This document shows, piece by piece, positions 24,401 through 38,300 of a stretch of 64,000 nucleotides of DNA; position 1 is the first letter of the stretch; each line of letters starts with the position of its first letter. The stretch lies in the NCBI GenBank assembly GCA_026225945.1, contig JAMJFZ010001228.1, positions 479,001 to 543,000 of the forward strand, given 5' to 3'. Made by a program: the position numbers and the translations under genes. Under the pieces are notes generated by a model that saw only the letters and a list, made by a program, of their open reading frames with translations, was not told the DNA's origin and made no database searches. The DNA comes from Cricetomys ansorgei. Lineage: Eukaryota > Chordata > Mammalia > Rodentia > Nesomyidae.

Positions 24401-27400
24401 AAGGAAAGAAGGAAGGAAGAGGGGAGGGAAGGGAGAAAGAAAGAAAAAAGAAAAAAAGAAGAAAAAAAAAGGGAGGGAAGGGAAAGGAAAGGAGGGGAAG
24501 GGAAGGGAAGGGAAGGGAAGGGAAGGGAAGGAAAGAAGGGAAGGGAAGGGAGGGGAGGGGAGGGGAGGGGAGGGAGGGGAGGGAGGGAAGGGAAGGGAAG
24601 GGAAGGGAAGGGAAGGGAAGGGATTTAATTGGGGGCTTGCTTACAGTTTCAAAGGGTTAGTTCATGACCATCATGGTGGGAGCAAGGTAGCAGGTAAGAA
24701 GGTATTGAGCTGGAACAGCAGCTCAACATTTACATCTACATCTGATCAACAATTTGGAGGCAGAGAGCAAGACTAGGCATGGCATGGGCTTTTGAAATCT
24801 CAAAGCCCACCTCCAGTGACACACCTCCTCCAACAAGGCCACACCTCCCAGTCCTTCCCAAAGTCCATCAACTGGGAACCAAACCAAATATATAAGCCAA
24901 TGGGACCCATTCTCATTCAACAACCATAAGTGAAAAGATATATGAAACCTCCTACAAGCCAGTCCAGGAGCCTTCCTGGACTCTGTTTCTTACTATGTGA
25001 TAAAATATTTTGTTTTAGAAAACCATCTTGATTCAGAGTTTCAATCCCTTATAGACGGAATTATGATTCCCATACACAACCTTCCTAATATTTGCATTAT
25101 TTTCATGATAGGTCTGTTTGGTATAAGTCTTAAGTAGTGATTAAAAAAAACAAACAAAAAAACCTTAATGGTAACTCTTGCACTGGAGATACCAAAGTTT
25201 GTTTAAATGATATATATTTTCTAGATTTACTGCTGGGCAACTAGAACAGGCTAAATGTTTAACCTGCATGTCTGTCCTACTGTCTGTTTCTTGATTAGTA
25301 TCTGTCATATGACAGCAGAAGTGTGTACCTCACTTATTAATGCAAACAGTATTTCAAAGAGAAATATTTCATTTTTGTGAAATGTTGTGTGATAGTGGAG
25401 CTTCTGTTTTGTACTTGCTAGATAAAGTAATTTCAAGATCAGCATTGTACCTCTTAAAGGCATTTTCTTTCTGTTTTTAATTATGCGTACCTGTGTATGT
25501 CTGTGAATGGGTGTATGCATGTGTGAATGCAGGTAGCCATATAGGCCAGACTATTGAGTCAGATCACCTGGAGCTGGAATTACCGGCAGTTGTCAGCCAT
25601 CCAACATGGGTGTGCTGGCAACTGAACTTAGGTCCTTTGCGAGAGCTGTATGTGCTTGTAAGGGCTGAGCCATCTCCAGCCCTTTGAAGATGTTTTCTTC
25701 TACATCCATTTCAGAAGTCTTTCTAATCTTTTATTTCTTTAATTTGAAAGCACTCTGGTTCCAAAAGCTTTGATTGAGATCAAGGCATTTCCTGGCATTT
25801 TCAGTTAGTCTGTGGGATACTATATTTTCTTCCACAACATTCTTATTCTGGAAAGGTGTCATTTTCACACTTTTAATTTTACAGAATGGAAATTAAGGAT
25901 CGTGATTCCATCCTAGACCCATATTTTATATTTGAAATGTCATGGCTGCATTCAAAATAAAGTTAAGTGAAGTGCTTGAGCAAGAATGTTACTTTGTCTT
26001 TAAAAAGCATCTTAAATTCCCGGGTAATGGCCTGAAGAAACATGTTGATGCAAATGTAATCTAAAGAAAGAATTTAAGGGCTAAGCAACCAAGTACCACA
26101 TACCCCATTTGATTTGAGAGGCACAAAGAAAAAAAGTTACTCAACCAGGATAGCCTTACCCAAAATGCCATTTGTTAGTCACTCTGATGAATTCTATTTA
26201 GAGGAAGCTATAAATACAAATAGTATTTGGGAAAGGAAACACAGTGAATAAATTGATCAAAATTGTTCAAGCAAAGGAAGGTGTAGCGCCTACTTAGTTC
26301 ACCTGTGCACCTTCAGGGGTTAAATTGCTTACCTTGTATCTTGCTATTTTCTTTTATATTTCTCCCCATTTGTTTTGGCAACATGAGTGACTTCAGAAGT
26401 GGCAACTTCAATAAATATTCCTGTACTTATAAAAAAGACATGAATAATCTAGCCAAGCCTCCTGTATCAGGAGCTATCCTTAAGCTATCCTTGGCTTTGG
26501 AGCCAAGTGTTGTGGCACAAGCCTTTATACCAGCACTTGGAATGCAGAAGCAAGTGAACCTCTGAATTTGAGACTATCCTGGTCTACATAGTGAATTCTA
26601 GACTAGCCAGGGCTACATATATTGAGCCATTGTCTCAAACTAAAAACAGAGATGTGCTTTGGAAAGACATTTCTGTCCTCTCTTACGCTGTGCTTAAAAC
26701 TTAAATTATCCGAGGAAGATCTGGGGAAATTGTGCATGTGTACACACATGGTATTGGGTTCAGTCCTCGGTGTGGGAACCCATCAAATTCTATGGCAGTT
26801 CTACTACTAAGGAGAATTAGTTGTCTAAATTTTCTTGAGAGGGGAAGTGCTGACTGATAATATATACTCAAGGTGTTACGTCCATTTTCAGCATGATCAG
26901 GGACATAGTCAGCTCCTTATATTCTCCAGCACCGTGTCATTTAATGTTCTTCCTCTGACTAAACACAGGACTGTCTTTCCCATGTGCAAATGGCTCAGAT
27001 CTGAAATGAATTATTAATATACTGAATACCGAAGGTATGTTTGAGGAATAGTTAATAAATATAAATTTATTATATAAATAATAAATATAAATAATAATAA
27101 ATAATAAATTCTGCATTTGTGCTTGGAAAGTCAGCTTTGTGTTGAAGAGATATGAGGATGTTAGTATCTGTTGTTTAGTTCCAACAGACTTCTGATTTTG
27201 AATCATTCTATGCTGAGTTGGTGTATGAGGTCATCCCATTCCACTTACTGCCTCTGGCTTGATTTTTAATTAATCCATTCATTCAAAAAGTATGTTTAGG
27301 GAGGTGGAGAGATGGCTTAGTGGATAAGAACACTGACTGTTCTTCCAGAGGACCTGGGTTCAATTCCCAGCACCCACATGGCAATTAATGACCATCTATA

Positions 27401-30400
27401 ACTGCAGTTGCAGAGGATCTGACATCCTCCTCTGGCCTCCACATACACCAGACACACATGTGTTGCACAGATATGCATACAGTTAAAACTCACATATATA
27501 TATATACAATAAAATATAATAAAATGTATTTTAGGTTACCTGGTACATGCCAGGCCATGTGTTAGCCATCACATATGCTGTAGAAATCAAAATGATCCAA
27601 GCCTTCACGAGTTGTCAAGTTTAGCACTAACCAGATAATTACAGTTTTGATTAATGTCATGGGAGAGGAACGACAGGAAGGGAAAAGTGTGATGGCTAAG
27701 TGTGCCAGAATGAACCAGTGAAGGAGCATCCTGTGAGTAAATGATGTTTCTTTCCTTTTCAGGAAGTGGGAATTCTAAATGCTAGAGCCAGATCAAGAGA
27801 GACCACTGTGCCCTTGGGGAGTTAAAGCAAGAATTAAAGTCCAGTTCAGCTGAATATTTTAGAGCTAAACCAAGGTCTCTAAACAAAGACAGTCAGTTAG
27901 GAGTTAGGTAGGAGTCAAATTACAGTCTTGTTCATCAGAATGGTAATAGGAAGACATTGTGGGTGTCTTCTGTTTTACCATTTCTTTTGCAGGTATTGGT
28001 TATTGTTATGTGGGTTTTTATTGCAACAGAAATACATAAGAAAATTTACTATTTAACCATTTTAAGTGTTTAGTTCCGTAGCTTTAGATACATTCATGTT
28101 GTCGTAAACCATTGGAACATTTTATTTCTAGCACATCTCCTCATTCTAATCTAAATGTCTGTGCTGATTCAACAGTGTTCTCAGCCTCCTCACTGTGAAG
28201 TTGTAAAGTGTGGGAGAGTCACGTGTGATCAGATTTACAAGTTTCTTTGTCAATTTTCAGGACTATATTTTTACATGGTTCAAAATCTTAAACCAATAGA
28301 AAAGTAGAGACTTAAAAAAATTCTCTCCACTTAGTTATCCTCTCTATAGACACTTGTGTGTAATTGATATTAATAATATCCCTACACAGAAACTTTATGT
28401 TCAAGCAAATTCATATTTTTTGGAAAAAGAGGTTAGCATGTTAAAAGCATAAGCATTTTTGTACTTTCTAATTTTGACTTTGACTACATGAATATTTTCT
28501 AAATCCTACCGCTCAAGAATAAAACCATCACCACAATTTATCCAAATTTGATGCAATCTTTAATTAATTAAAAACTGCCCAGGAAGATGGACTCTGACCA
28601 GGACCATTTCGAGGTTTTCCACTCCCAGGTTCCCAAAAGATGGCACCCAGTCATGTGGAACAGATGCTTAAAAAGGCAGAACCCATAAGGCTACGCACTT
28701 CCCAGGTCCAATCAGATGCAAGCGTGATCCTGATGTACTTCCTGTCTGAGTCATCTCAACGCCTACAAGTGACTAAGTATGTCTGGTGCATTTGGAGCAC
28801 ATCTGGTACAGTTGGATTAACCAAATAGAATCCACATAGTCCCCACCCAATATTCTGGGAGCTTATTTGTCCTTGGGCAAGTAGGATTACAGGATTGTCT
28901 TTCTGTACCTCACTTGAACAGCCCCACTCAGCACTCCAGGAAGTTATCTGTCCTTGTTCTGTAGATCTCTTAGGCACAGTGATTAAAATTTAAAATACAG
29001 CTTTTGCTCTAACAATTTGTATCCTTTTTTATAGCTGTGTGGCTATTATTGAGATTATACTATAGTTTCAGAGATGCCAGAGAAGTGAATTTGCATAGTT
29101 AAGTGGCATATTATTGGGGTTTTCCTATGATTTCTGGAGTGACAGTGGCTTGAGAGAGTTCTCATCTCATGACATTTTCTTATGAAAGAGACAGTTTGTT
29201 GTGTTCAAAGAAATGAAGAAGTAGTGGATAAAAATTTGAAAGTTGACTTGGCTCTGAACTTCTGCATAATGGGAATGGAGACAGTGAGATTCATACCATG
29301 AGCCTAATAGCAATGCTGAGAAGCCATTTGGAATCGGAAACACAGATTAGTAGTGTAGCCAGTCTCCTCAATGGTGTGTTTCCATTGCTGTACACAGCAA
29401 AGTAGTATAGAGTCATATCTGCCTAATACTGGAAGTTTTGGATCAACTTATGATAGATCTAGGAGCTGAAGGACAAGGAGGTTTAGTTATCCTGGTAATG
29501 CTCAGAAATCAGCATGGTCAAGGAAAGTGGGGGGACAGAAAGGATATCATGAAATGGACAAAGTATGACAGTCACTTGTCAGAAACATCCTAATGAGAAG
29601 GGTGCAGTGGGCGGTAAATGATCAAGGTGCCCTAGAGGAATGAGTGGAGACCAGAATTATTATTATTAGTTTTTCCTCCTATTCTGTATTTAATAAGCCA
29701 GAACTCTGAAATAAAGATTCTTGTTTCATAAAACATCAGTATTTTCACAATGAAGGTAAAGTAAACATTGTTTCTGTCTGCGACTTGAGGTGATTAACAT
29801 TATAAATGGTTTCCATAAATACGAAAGTTTCTGAATCACTTAAATATTTGCCTACATGCTTGTTGGAAGTGTCTGTGGCCTTTATTCAGTAGGAATTCCT
29901 GTTTTGTTTTGTTTTGTTTTTTTCTGAACTCTTCCATTTCCTTGAGATTTTCCAGTTTGTATTCTTCATAAAAGGCTGGATCATTATAGTCAGCAGTTAG
30001 ACATTTTTCAATGCAGAATTTTCTTTCTGATATTTTACTAACGTAGGGATTTTGGCATCCCTGCAACATTTAGTAAAATCTTCAACTTGTTCAGAACAAG
30101 TCCATTTCTCTCATTGTTTGGGGATCAGAATCTTTTACAGCATGTCTACGATGTTGCTCTGCGGGTCCAGCATCATCTTGGCAGGTAGAGAGGAAGGCAG
30201 CTACTTGGCTGAAGCAGAAAGGGACCTCTCCCTCCCCCCTTTTTTTTTCATGACAGGGTTTCTATGTTTAACTCTGACTGCCCTGGAACTCACTCTGGAG
30301 ACCAGGCTGGCCTCGAACTCACAAAGACTCATCTACCTCTGCCTCCCAAGTTCTGGGATTAAAGATACACTACCATCGCATAGCAAGAATTGTTTTATTT

Positions 30401-31057
30401 TAATTATTTTAAATTATGTATGTGTTGGGGACAGGGGGTTGTACACAGGAGTACCAGTGACCTTGTAGGCTAGAGGTACTGGATTCCCCTGGAACTGTAA
30501 TTACAGCAATTACGGGTGGTTGAGAGCCATCTGACATAGGTACCGGGAATCAAACTCATGTCCTCTGCAAAAGCAGAAAGCTCTCTTCAGTGCTGAGCCA
30601 TCATTTGGACTTAAGAGCAGAAGATTTTAGTTTTCCAGACAGAGCTGGTTTCAAGACGGCATTAGAGCTCTGAAAATGGAATGCTGGGAATAGACTTGAG
30701 AAGCTCATAAAGACAAGAAGTACACAGACATAAGTCATGTTTTATGAATCATTTTTTCTTTTTCTTTTTCTTTTTTTTTTTTTTGAGACAGGATTTCCCT
30801 GTCCTGGAACTGTCCCGGAACTCACTCTGTAGACTAGGCTGGCCTCAAACTCACAGAGATCTGCCTGCCTCTCCTCTGCCTTCTGAGTGCTGGGATTAAA
30901 GGCGTGAGTGTGCTACCACCACCCACCATTTTTTTCTTTTCTTTCTTTTTTTATATATGATTTATATTATAATTTTTATTTTTTTAAAGATTATAATAAT
31001 TACACCATTTCTTCCTTCCCTTTCCTCCCACTACCCCCACCTCAAATTTATTGACTC

Positions 31058-31108
<51 letters not shown>

Positions 31109-34037
31109 TTGCGTGTTTGCGTGTTTGCTTGTATTTCTAAATATATAAATACAACCTCCTCAATTCATATAATATTGCTGGTATGTGCATGTTTTCAGGG
31201 CTGACCATTTCGTGTTGGGTAACCAGTTGGTGTACTCTTCCCTGGAAGACTCTCCCTCCCACTCCCAGCATCCCTTAGTTGTCCATCGTTCTTTGTCTAG
31301 GGTTGAAGCCTCCTGAGCGTTCCCCTTCCATGTTAACATGTCTATTGGTATCATCCTTGTTCCTTAAGAAGCGTTTTAACAAATAAAAATTTAATGTCTC
31401 TGGGAAAGGGTGGCCAGAGTAATGAGAGAATTTCACATTCAGCTCCACTAATGCCTCATATTATTGATTGCCTGCTATATTAAGACATTATTTCAGAGTT
31501 GCAAGTGATACAGAGACAAGTGAGACATAGTGCTCAATCTTATGGAGCTTATTGAAACTTGAGAAAAGAAGACCTTAGGGGAACAAGTCATTAAATATTT
31601 AAAGGTATGTCACATTTTAAAGGAATTAGGCTTTTGTGTTTGTGTCACTAAGAGAAAAATTAGTCCAGCAGTAGAACTTAGCTTGGGGTGTAGATTTAGG
31701 CTTAATGTGAGAACTTTAAAACTGTACATTCTTATATATGTAGAATTGGAACGGTGGGTTTTGGGGTTCAAAGCTCTAGCTAGGACTTCAAATACTATAT
31801 TAAATAGGTATGGAAAGTGGGAACAATCTTGACTTGTTCCTAATTTTAGTGGAATTGCTTTGAGTTACTCTAATTTGATGTTGGCTGTGGGCTTGCTGTA
31901 AATTGTCTTTATTATGGCTAGGTATGCCCCTTGTATCCTTGTTCTCTCCAAGACTTCCATCATAAAAGGGTGTTTGATTTTGTCAAAAGCTTTGTCAGCA
32001 TCTAGTGAGATGATCGTGTGTTTTTTTTCCCTTTCAGTTTGTTTATATGGTGGATTACATTGACTGATTTTTACACGTTGAGCGATCTCTACATCTCTGG
32101 GATAAAGCCTACTTGGTCGTTGTGGATGATCTTTTTGATGTGTTCTTATTTGCGAGTATTTTGTTGAGTATTTTGGCATCAATATTCATGAGGGAAATTG
32201 GTCTGTAATTCCCTTTCTTTGTTGAATCTTTTTGTGGTTTGGATATCATGGTGACTGTGGCCTCGTAGAATGAGTTTGGCAGCATTCCTTCTGTTTCTAT
32301 TTTGTGGATACTTTGAGGAGTATTGGTGTTAAATCTCCTTTGAATGTCTGATGGTCCTGGGCTTTTTTTTTTTTTTTTTTTTTTTTTGGTGGGGAGTCTA
32401 CTAATTCTATTTCCTTATGGTTTATAGGTCTGTTTAAATTGTTTATCTGATCTTGATTTAATGTTGGTAGGTGGTTTAATTAGTTGGATAGGGGTTTGTC
32501 TATCCTGTTTATTTTCTCAAAGAACCAACTTTGTTTTATTGATTCTTTCAGTTGTTCCCTTTGTTTCTACTTTATTGATTTCAGTCCTCAACTTAATTAT
32601 TTCTTGCCATCTGCTCCTCTTGGGTGTGCTTACTTTTCGTACTAGAGCTTTCAGATGTGCTGTAACTTTCTAGTATATGATTTCTTCACTCTTTTTTTGG
32701 TAGGCAGTTTATGCTATGAATTTTCCCCTAAGGACAATTTCTATTCTGTCCCATAAGTTTGGGTATGTTATGGATTCATTTTTATTGAATGCTAGAAAAT
32801 CTTTCTTTATTTCTGTCTTGACCCTGTCATCATTCAGGAGAGAGTTGTTCAGTTTCCATGAATGTGTAGGATTCTGTTGTTTCTGTTGTTGTTGAAATCC
32901 AACTTTAATCCATGGTGGTCTGATAGTATATGGGGGCAAAGGGGTTATTTCAGCTTTTCTGTATCTATTGAGACTTGCTTTGTGGCTGTGGTCAATTTTA
33001 GAGAAGGTTCTGTGAGGTGGTGAGAAAAAGGTATGTTCTTTTGTGTGAGGGTGAAATGTTCTGTATATATTTGTTGGGTCCATTTGGTTTATAACATCTG
33101 TTAGTTCCAGTGTTTCTCTGTTTAGTTTTTGTCTGGATGATCTGTTCATTGGTGAGAGTGGGGTATTGAAATCTACAATCAGTGTGTGTGTGGATCAATG
33201 TGTGTTTTAAGCTTTAGAAATGTTTCTTATGCTTTGGCTGTGTCAGGGTGTTCAGAGCTTGTCATAGTAGGATAGTTGAGCTTTGGTGGTGACATATTGC
33301 CCTGGTTGTTGTTGATTATGGTCTTACGTTGGTGCTTAGGAATCTGGGATTGGGATGATTATAGGTTTTGGTCCCAAATTCCTGTTTGTCTTTATTGGAT
33401 GAATGTTTTGTTCCTTGGTTTTTTGGTCTTCTGTTCTTTGTGGTCTCTTGTCAAGCTGGGGTCTCCAATTGAGCTGAGGGCTGTTGCTTTGGTGGCCTAC
33501 CTGGCCTCTGATCCAGCAGAAGCTCTCTGCTTGGGTTGGGCCTGGGACTTGGCTACTGTTCTTTTGGCTGTCTGTCCTAGCCTATGTTGTTCTTCTGTTT
33601 GGTTGACCTGGTATGAGCTAGTTCTTCAAATGGGGTGTACTGTGAAGGTGCTGGGGATTGATCCTTCAGCTGGCTTGGGTAGAGATATCACTGGGGTTGT
33701 CCTTGGGTTTTGTGGGCTGGGGTATCAGGGCTGGAGGAGAGTTGGGAGGGGCTATGGAGGGGTGGGTTCTGGGAACAGAACCTAGTGTTCTGCAGGCTGC
33801 GAGCCTTCTGGATCATTTGTTGATTGGTGCTGTAATGGAGCTAGGATCCTTGCTCAGGTCTTGCTGGCCAAGGGAGGCAGAGCTAGAGGAAAGTGAAGAG
33901 GGGCTACAGAGGAGTGGGTTGTGGGGACAGAACCAAGTGTTCTGCAGGCAGCGAACTTACCTGGTCTGTCTACTGGCTGCAATGCAATCTAGATTAACTT
34001 TCTTTTTTAATATTTATTTTTAAAGTTGTGTGTATAT

Positions 34038-34103
<66 letters not shown>

Positions 34104-35003
34104 AGAGATGACTTCTGTTATCTTTAGAGGTCATCAAATCCCCTGCCTGGAGCTTGAGTTACAAATGTCAGCCACCTGATGTCAGTGCTAGAGACTGAAC
34201 TTAATTTCACTGCAAGAGCAGGGTGCCGTCTTAACCACTGAACCATCTCTCTGGGCCCTAAAATTAGCTTTTGAAACTGATTTTCATTCAGAATTAACAG
34301 GAAACAGTGCCATTGCTCCTTATTATTAAAAGGAAGGACATCCTGCGTAATGGATTTCCTACTCTAGCATTAAGCTTTCTGTTTGTTTGTCTCTTCGTCT
34401 TAACAGATACTTTGGTAAAAGGCGTCAGTGGGATTGTAGAGGGGCATCAAACCTTAGTGAACTTCACCAGCTGCTAAGTGACATAATGATCAGAAGATTA
34501 AAGAGTGAAGTTTTAAGCCAGCTTCCCCCTAAAGTCAGACAGCGTATTCCATTTGACCTTCCACCAGCAGCTGTCAAGGTGAGAACCTGTATTTAGTTGA
34601 AAGTCTTATTTTAAGCATTATGAATTATGCTATTAAAAATTGTATGTCATACTTCACAGGAAAGTATGCTTTCTTAAAACAGGTTTGATTAGTAGAATGT
34701 CTACTGGTTTTGTATCATTTCAAGAAAAGTGCAAAAAGATTTTAATTATCAAATATGTGATTTAAGAATTTCTGCTGAGTATAAAAAAAGCACTATGATT
34801 TAAAAAGCTATTTAGTATTAAGAATTCATGATATCTATAATGTAAGTCGGAGTAATAAGTAAGAGATAATGTGTTTCATGTTCTGTGGGTATATACCTAT
34901 TGATATATGTATGTGTATATTAATGAATATGTATATGTGCATGTACAATGTATATATATATAATATATATAAATATAATATATATATATGTACATATATA
35001 TAT

Positions 35004-35041
<38 letters not shown>

Positions 35042-35299
35042 GAATATAAAGCTGGGCTGGGGAAATGGCTCCATGGGTTAAATGCTTGCCATACAAGTAT
35101 GAGGACTTGACTTGGGCATCTCAGAACCCAAATAAAGCAGGTACCTTAATATGTGCATCTGTAATTGCAGTGCTGCTGAAAATAGATGGGAGCAGAGACA
35201 TGAGACTCCCCAGAAGCTTTCAGGCCATAGCAGTGAACAATAGGAGATCGTGTCATAAATGGCCAGGGGGGAGGGGTAAGACCCACACACTAGGTTGTT

Positions 35300-35339
<40 letters not shown>

Positions 35340-38300
35340 TTGCATAGAATGCATTAATGCATGCATGCATATACACACACACATCACACATACAAATTTT
35401 TTAAAAGCATAAATAGCTATGTTGTAGAATAACTTGAATGTAGCTCTGTTCTTGAAATCTGAAACCTTGTGATAATGTTCCAGGATGTAATATTTAACAC
35501 ATCTGAAAGCCAGATGTTTATTTTCTCTATTATATTTACTTTTGGGGAGTACAGTACCTGTACAGTCTCTGAAATTTCTTCCTATCTGGACGTAACTGAG
35601 TGAACAAGTTTTTCATTGTTGCATCTTAGAAGTTATATAAGTGTCATGTAAACATTGGGTACGGCAATATTTCTCAAATAAGAATGATCTTATTCCGGAC
35701 AATGGTGACACACACCTTTAATCCCAGCATTTGGGAGGCAGAGGCAGGTGGATCTCTGTGAGTTCAAGTCCAGCCTGGTCTACAGAGTGAGTTCCAGGAC
35801 AGCCAGAGTTACAACAGAGAAACCTGTCTCAAAAAGCCAAAAAAAAAAAAAAAAAAAGTCTCATTTTCTTTACCTGCTACTTAGCATTAGAGAGAAAAAT
35901 AAAATGAAGAATCAATTTATGATCATATTACATTTTATGTAACTAATATTTTTCTCATCTTTATACTTGTTAAATAATATATCTTACTACAAAATCAATT
36001 TTCACTACTCTGTTTTCTTATATGTTCAGTTTTTTTTTCACTTTATACACTGTTCTTCAAGAAGAAACTTAATTTGTTTGATTTATGATGTGACATATCT
36101 TGTCATTGGCTTCTGTCATTGGCATAGACATGTGACCAGTCTCTGCACTGTGGTTTAAGTGAACACATTGTTATCTATGGGAACTTTCTTTTTATAACTT
36201 TCTATACAGAGAACGGAGACCTGATTCATGACTGGATTAATTGTTCTGTTCTTGATGCTGTTCTTAAACAATGTTTTTCCTTCCCACATAGGAACTGAAT
36301 GCCAGCTTTGAAGAATGGCAAAAATTAATGAGAGCTCCAAATTCAGGTGCCATGGAGACGGTTATGGGCTTGATAACGTGCATGTTTAAACAGACTGCAA
36401 TTGCCAAGGTACTCCTCGTTGGGCCAGTATGTATTTATCTTCATAAAGTTTTCAATGTGTTTTAATTTATCCAGTTGGTTACTTATATACTACATGTACC
36501 ATATAAACCATGTTTCTGCTATTTTTAGATTACTATGGAAAAACGAAACTGTGTTGCAAACATTCAGCAGTGTGAAAAGCACTATAAAGTTTCACATATA
36601 CATCTTTTTATTTAAAGGTTATATGGGTGGTCCTCTTTATTAGCTTTCGTCATAGTTTCTCTACATAATTTCTCTACATAGTTTCTCTACATAATTTCTG
36701 CAAATAATCCTTTTAAATGTTGAGCCAGTCATCTTCTATTTGTATCTGGAGTTTAAAGAGTTAGATACACTCACATTCACATAAAATTTAGATGGTGCTG
36801 GGAATTCTTGAATTTGTGTGACTGTCAGATAAACCTATTGTCTGTTACTGTTTTTGACAAATGTGATAGTATTTGTAAATACTGAGTGAGATTCCTCTCA
36901 ATTCTGAAATTGTTGGCTTTTTTTTTTTTAGTCTTGGTTTTGTTTGTTTGTTTGTTGTTTTTGTTTTGTTTTGAAACAGAGCCTCACTGGATAGCCCTGA
37001 CTGGCCTGAAACACTCGCTGTGTAGACAAGGCTGGTGTTGGACTCAGAGAGCTCCACCTATTGCTTCTGGGTGTTGGGATTAAAGGTGTCTACCACCACA
37101 CTTGGCTTGCTTGGGGAGAGCATGTTTAAACATTTTTTTAATGTGTATATATGTGTGCCTGCATGAGTTTATATGTACTATGTACATGCAAGTGCCTCCA
37201 GAGGCCATAAGGCAGTGGTTCTCAACCTCTCTAATGCTGCAACCCTTAAATATAGTTCCTCATGTTGTGGTTGACCCCAACCATAAAATTATTTCATTGC
37301 TAACTGTAATTCGCTACTGTTATGAATCGTAATGTAAATATCCGATATGCAGATGGCCTTAAGTAACCCATGTGAAAGGGTCATTAAGCCCCTTACGAGG
37401 TAGTGACCCACAGTTTGAGAAGTTCTGCCATAAGGCATTAGATCCCCTGGTGATGGTGTGCTGCTCAACATGGGTATTGGGAACTATATCTCTGTCCTCT
37501 GCAAGAATGGTAAGTGCCCTTAACCACTGAGTCATCCCTCCAGCCCTACATTTCTGATAGATATATATATAATATATATTTTTAAATGTAGATTATTTAT
37601 AACTTATATAACATGAAATGTATGCTTTAAAAATGCATAGATAAGGATGCCGGACAGTGGTGGCTCACACCTTTAATCCCAGCACTCAGGAGGCAGAGGC
37701 AGGAGGATCTCTGTGAGTTTGTGGCCAGTCTGGTCTACACAGAGTGAGTTTCAGGACAGCCAGAGCTACAACAGAGAAAGTCTGTCCCGAAACAAACAAA
37801 CAAAATGTATAGATAGGAACCAGAAAGCTGGCTCAATGGCTAAGAGGACTGGCTGTTGTTCTAGAGGACTTAGGTTCAGTTCCCTGCACTGTGGCTTACA
37901 ATGATCTATGACTCCAGTTTCAGGGAATTCTACTCCCTTTTCTGGCCCCTGTGGAAACTGCATGCATGTGTTATATAGACATACATGCAGGCAAACACTC
38001 ATAGACACAAAATAAAAATAAACAAATCTTTTAAAATTGTTTTTTTTAACGTCTATAGGTTAATAAGAGTTATGAAATGTATATGTTTGGGCACTGACCA
38101 ATCAATCTGGAGGCTATTTCTTTAACATCAGAAAGGTCCCCCTACAGCCAGCCATTTCCTTTTTCCATCCACCCCTCCCATGGCAGCTGCACGTTAGCTT
38201 TCACTCACTGCATTTTCACACTTTCCAGAACATAGTATGAAGCCTTGAGTTTGGTTTCTTTCATGTACTGTGACGCTTAGTTTAATCCAGGATGTTACAT

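Noticed and set aside
24367..24660. Lys/Arg/Glu/Gly-rich frame
   Set aside because: Translation of the (GGGAA)n purine tail of a B1.
31865..33149. Endonuclease/reverse transcriptase as an active gene
   Set aside because: Frames are broken and ORF2 is incomplete; it is a dead L1.
33276..33785. 169-codon + strand frame
   Set aside because: It lies antisense to the L1 5' region; no domain or splice context.
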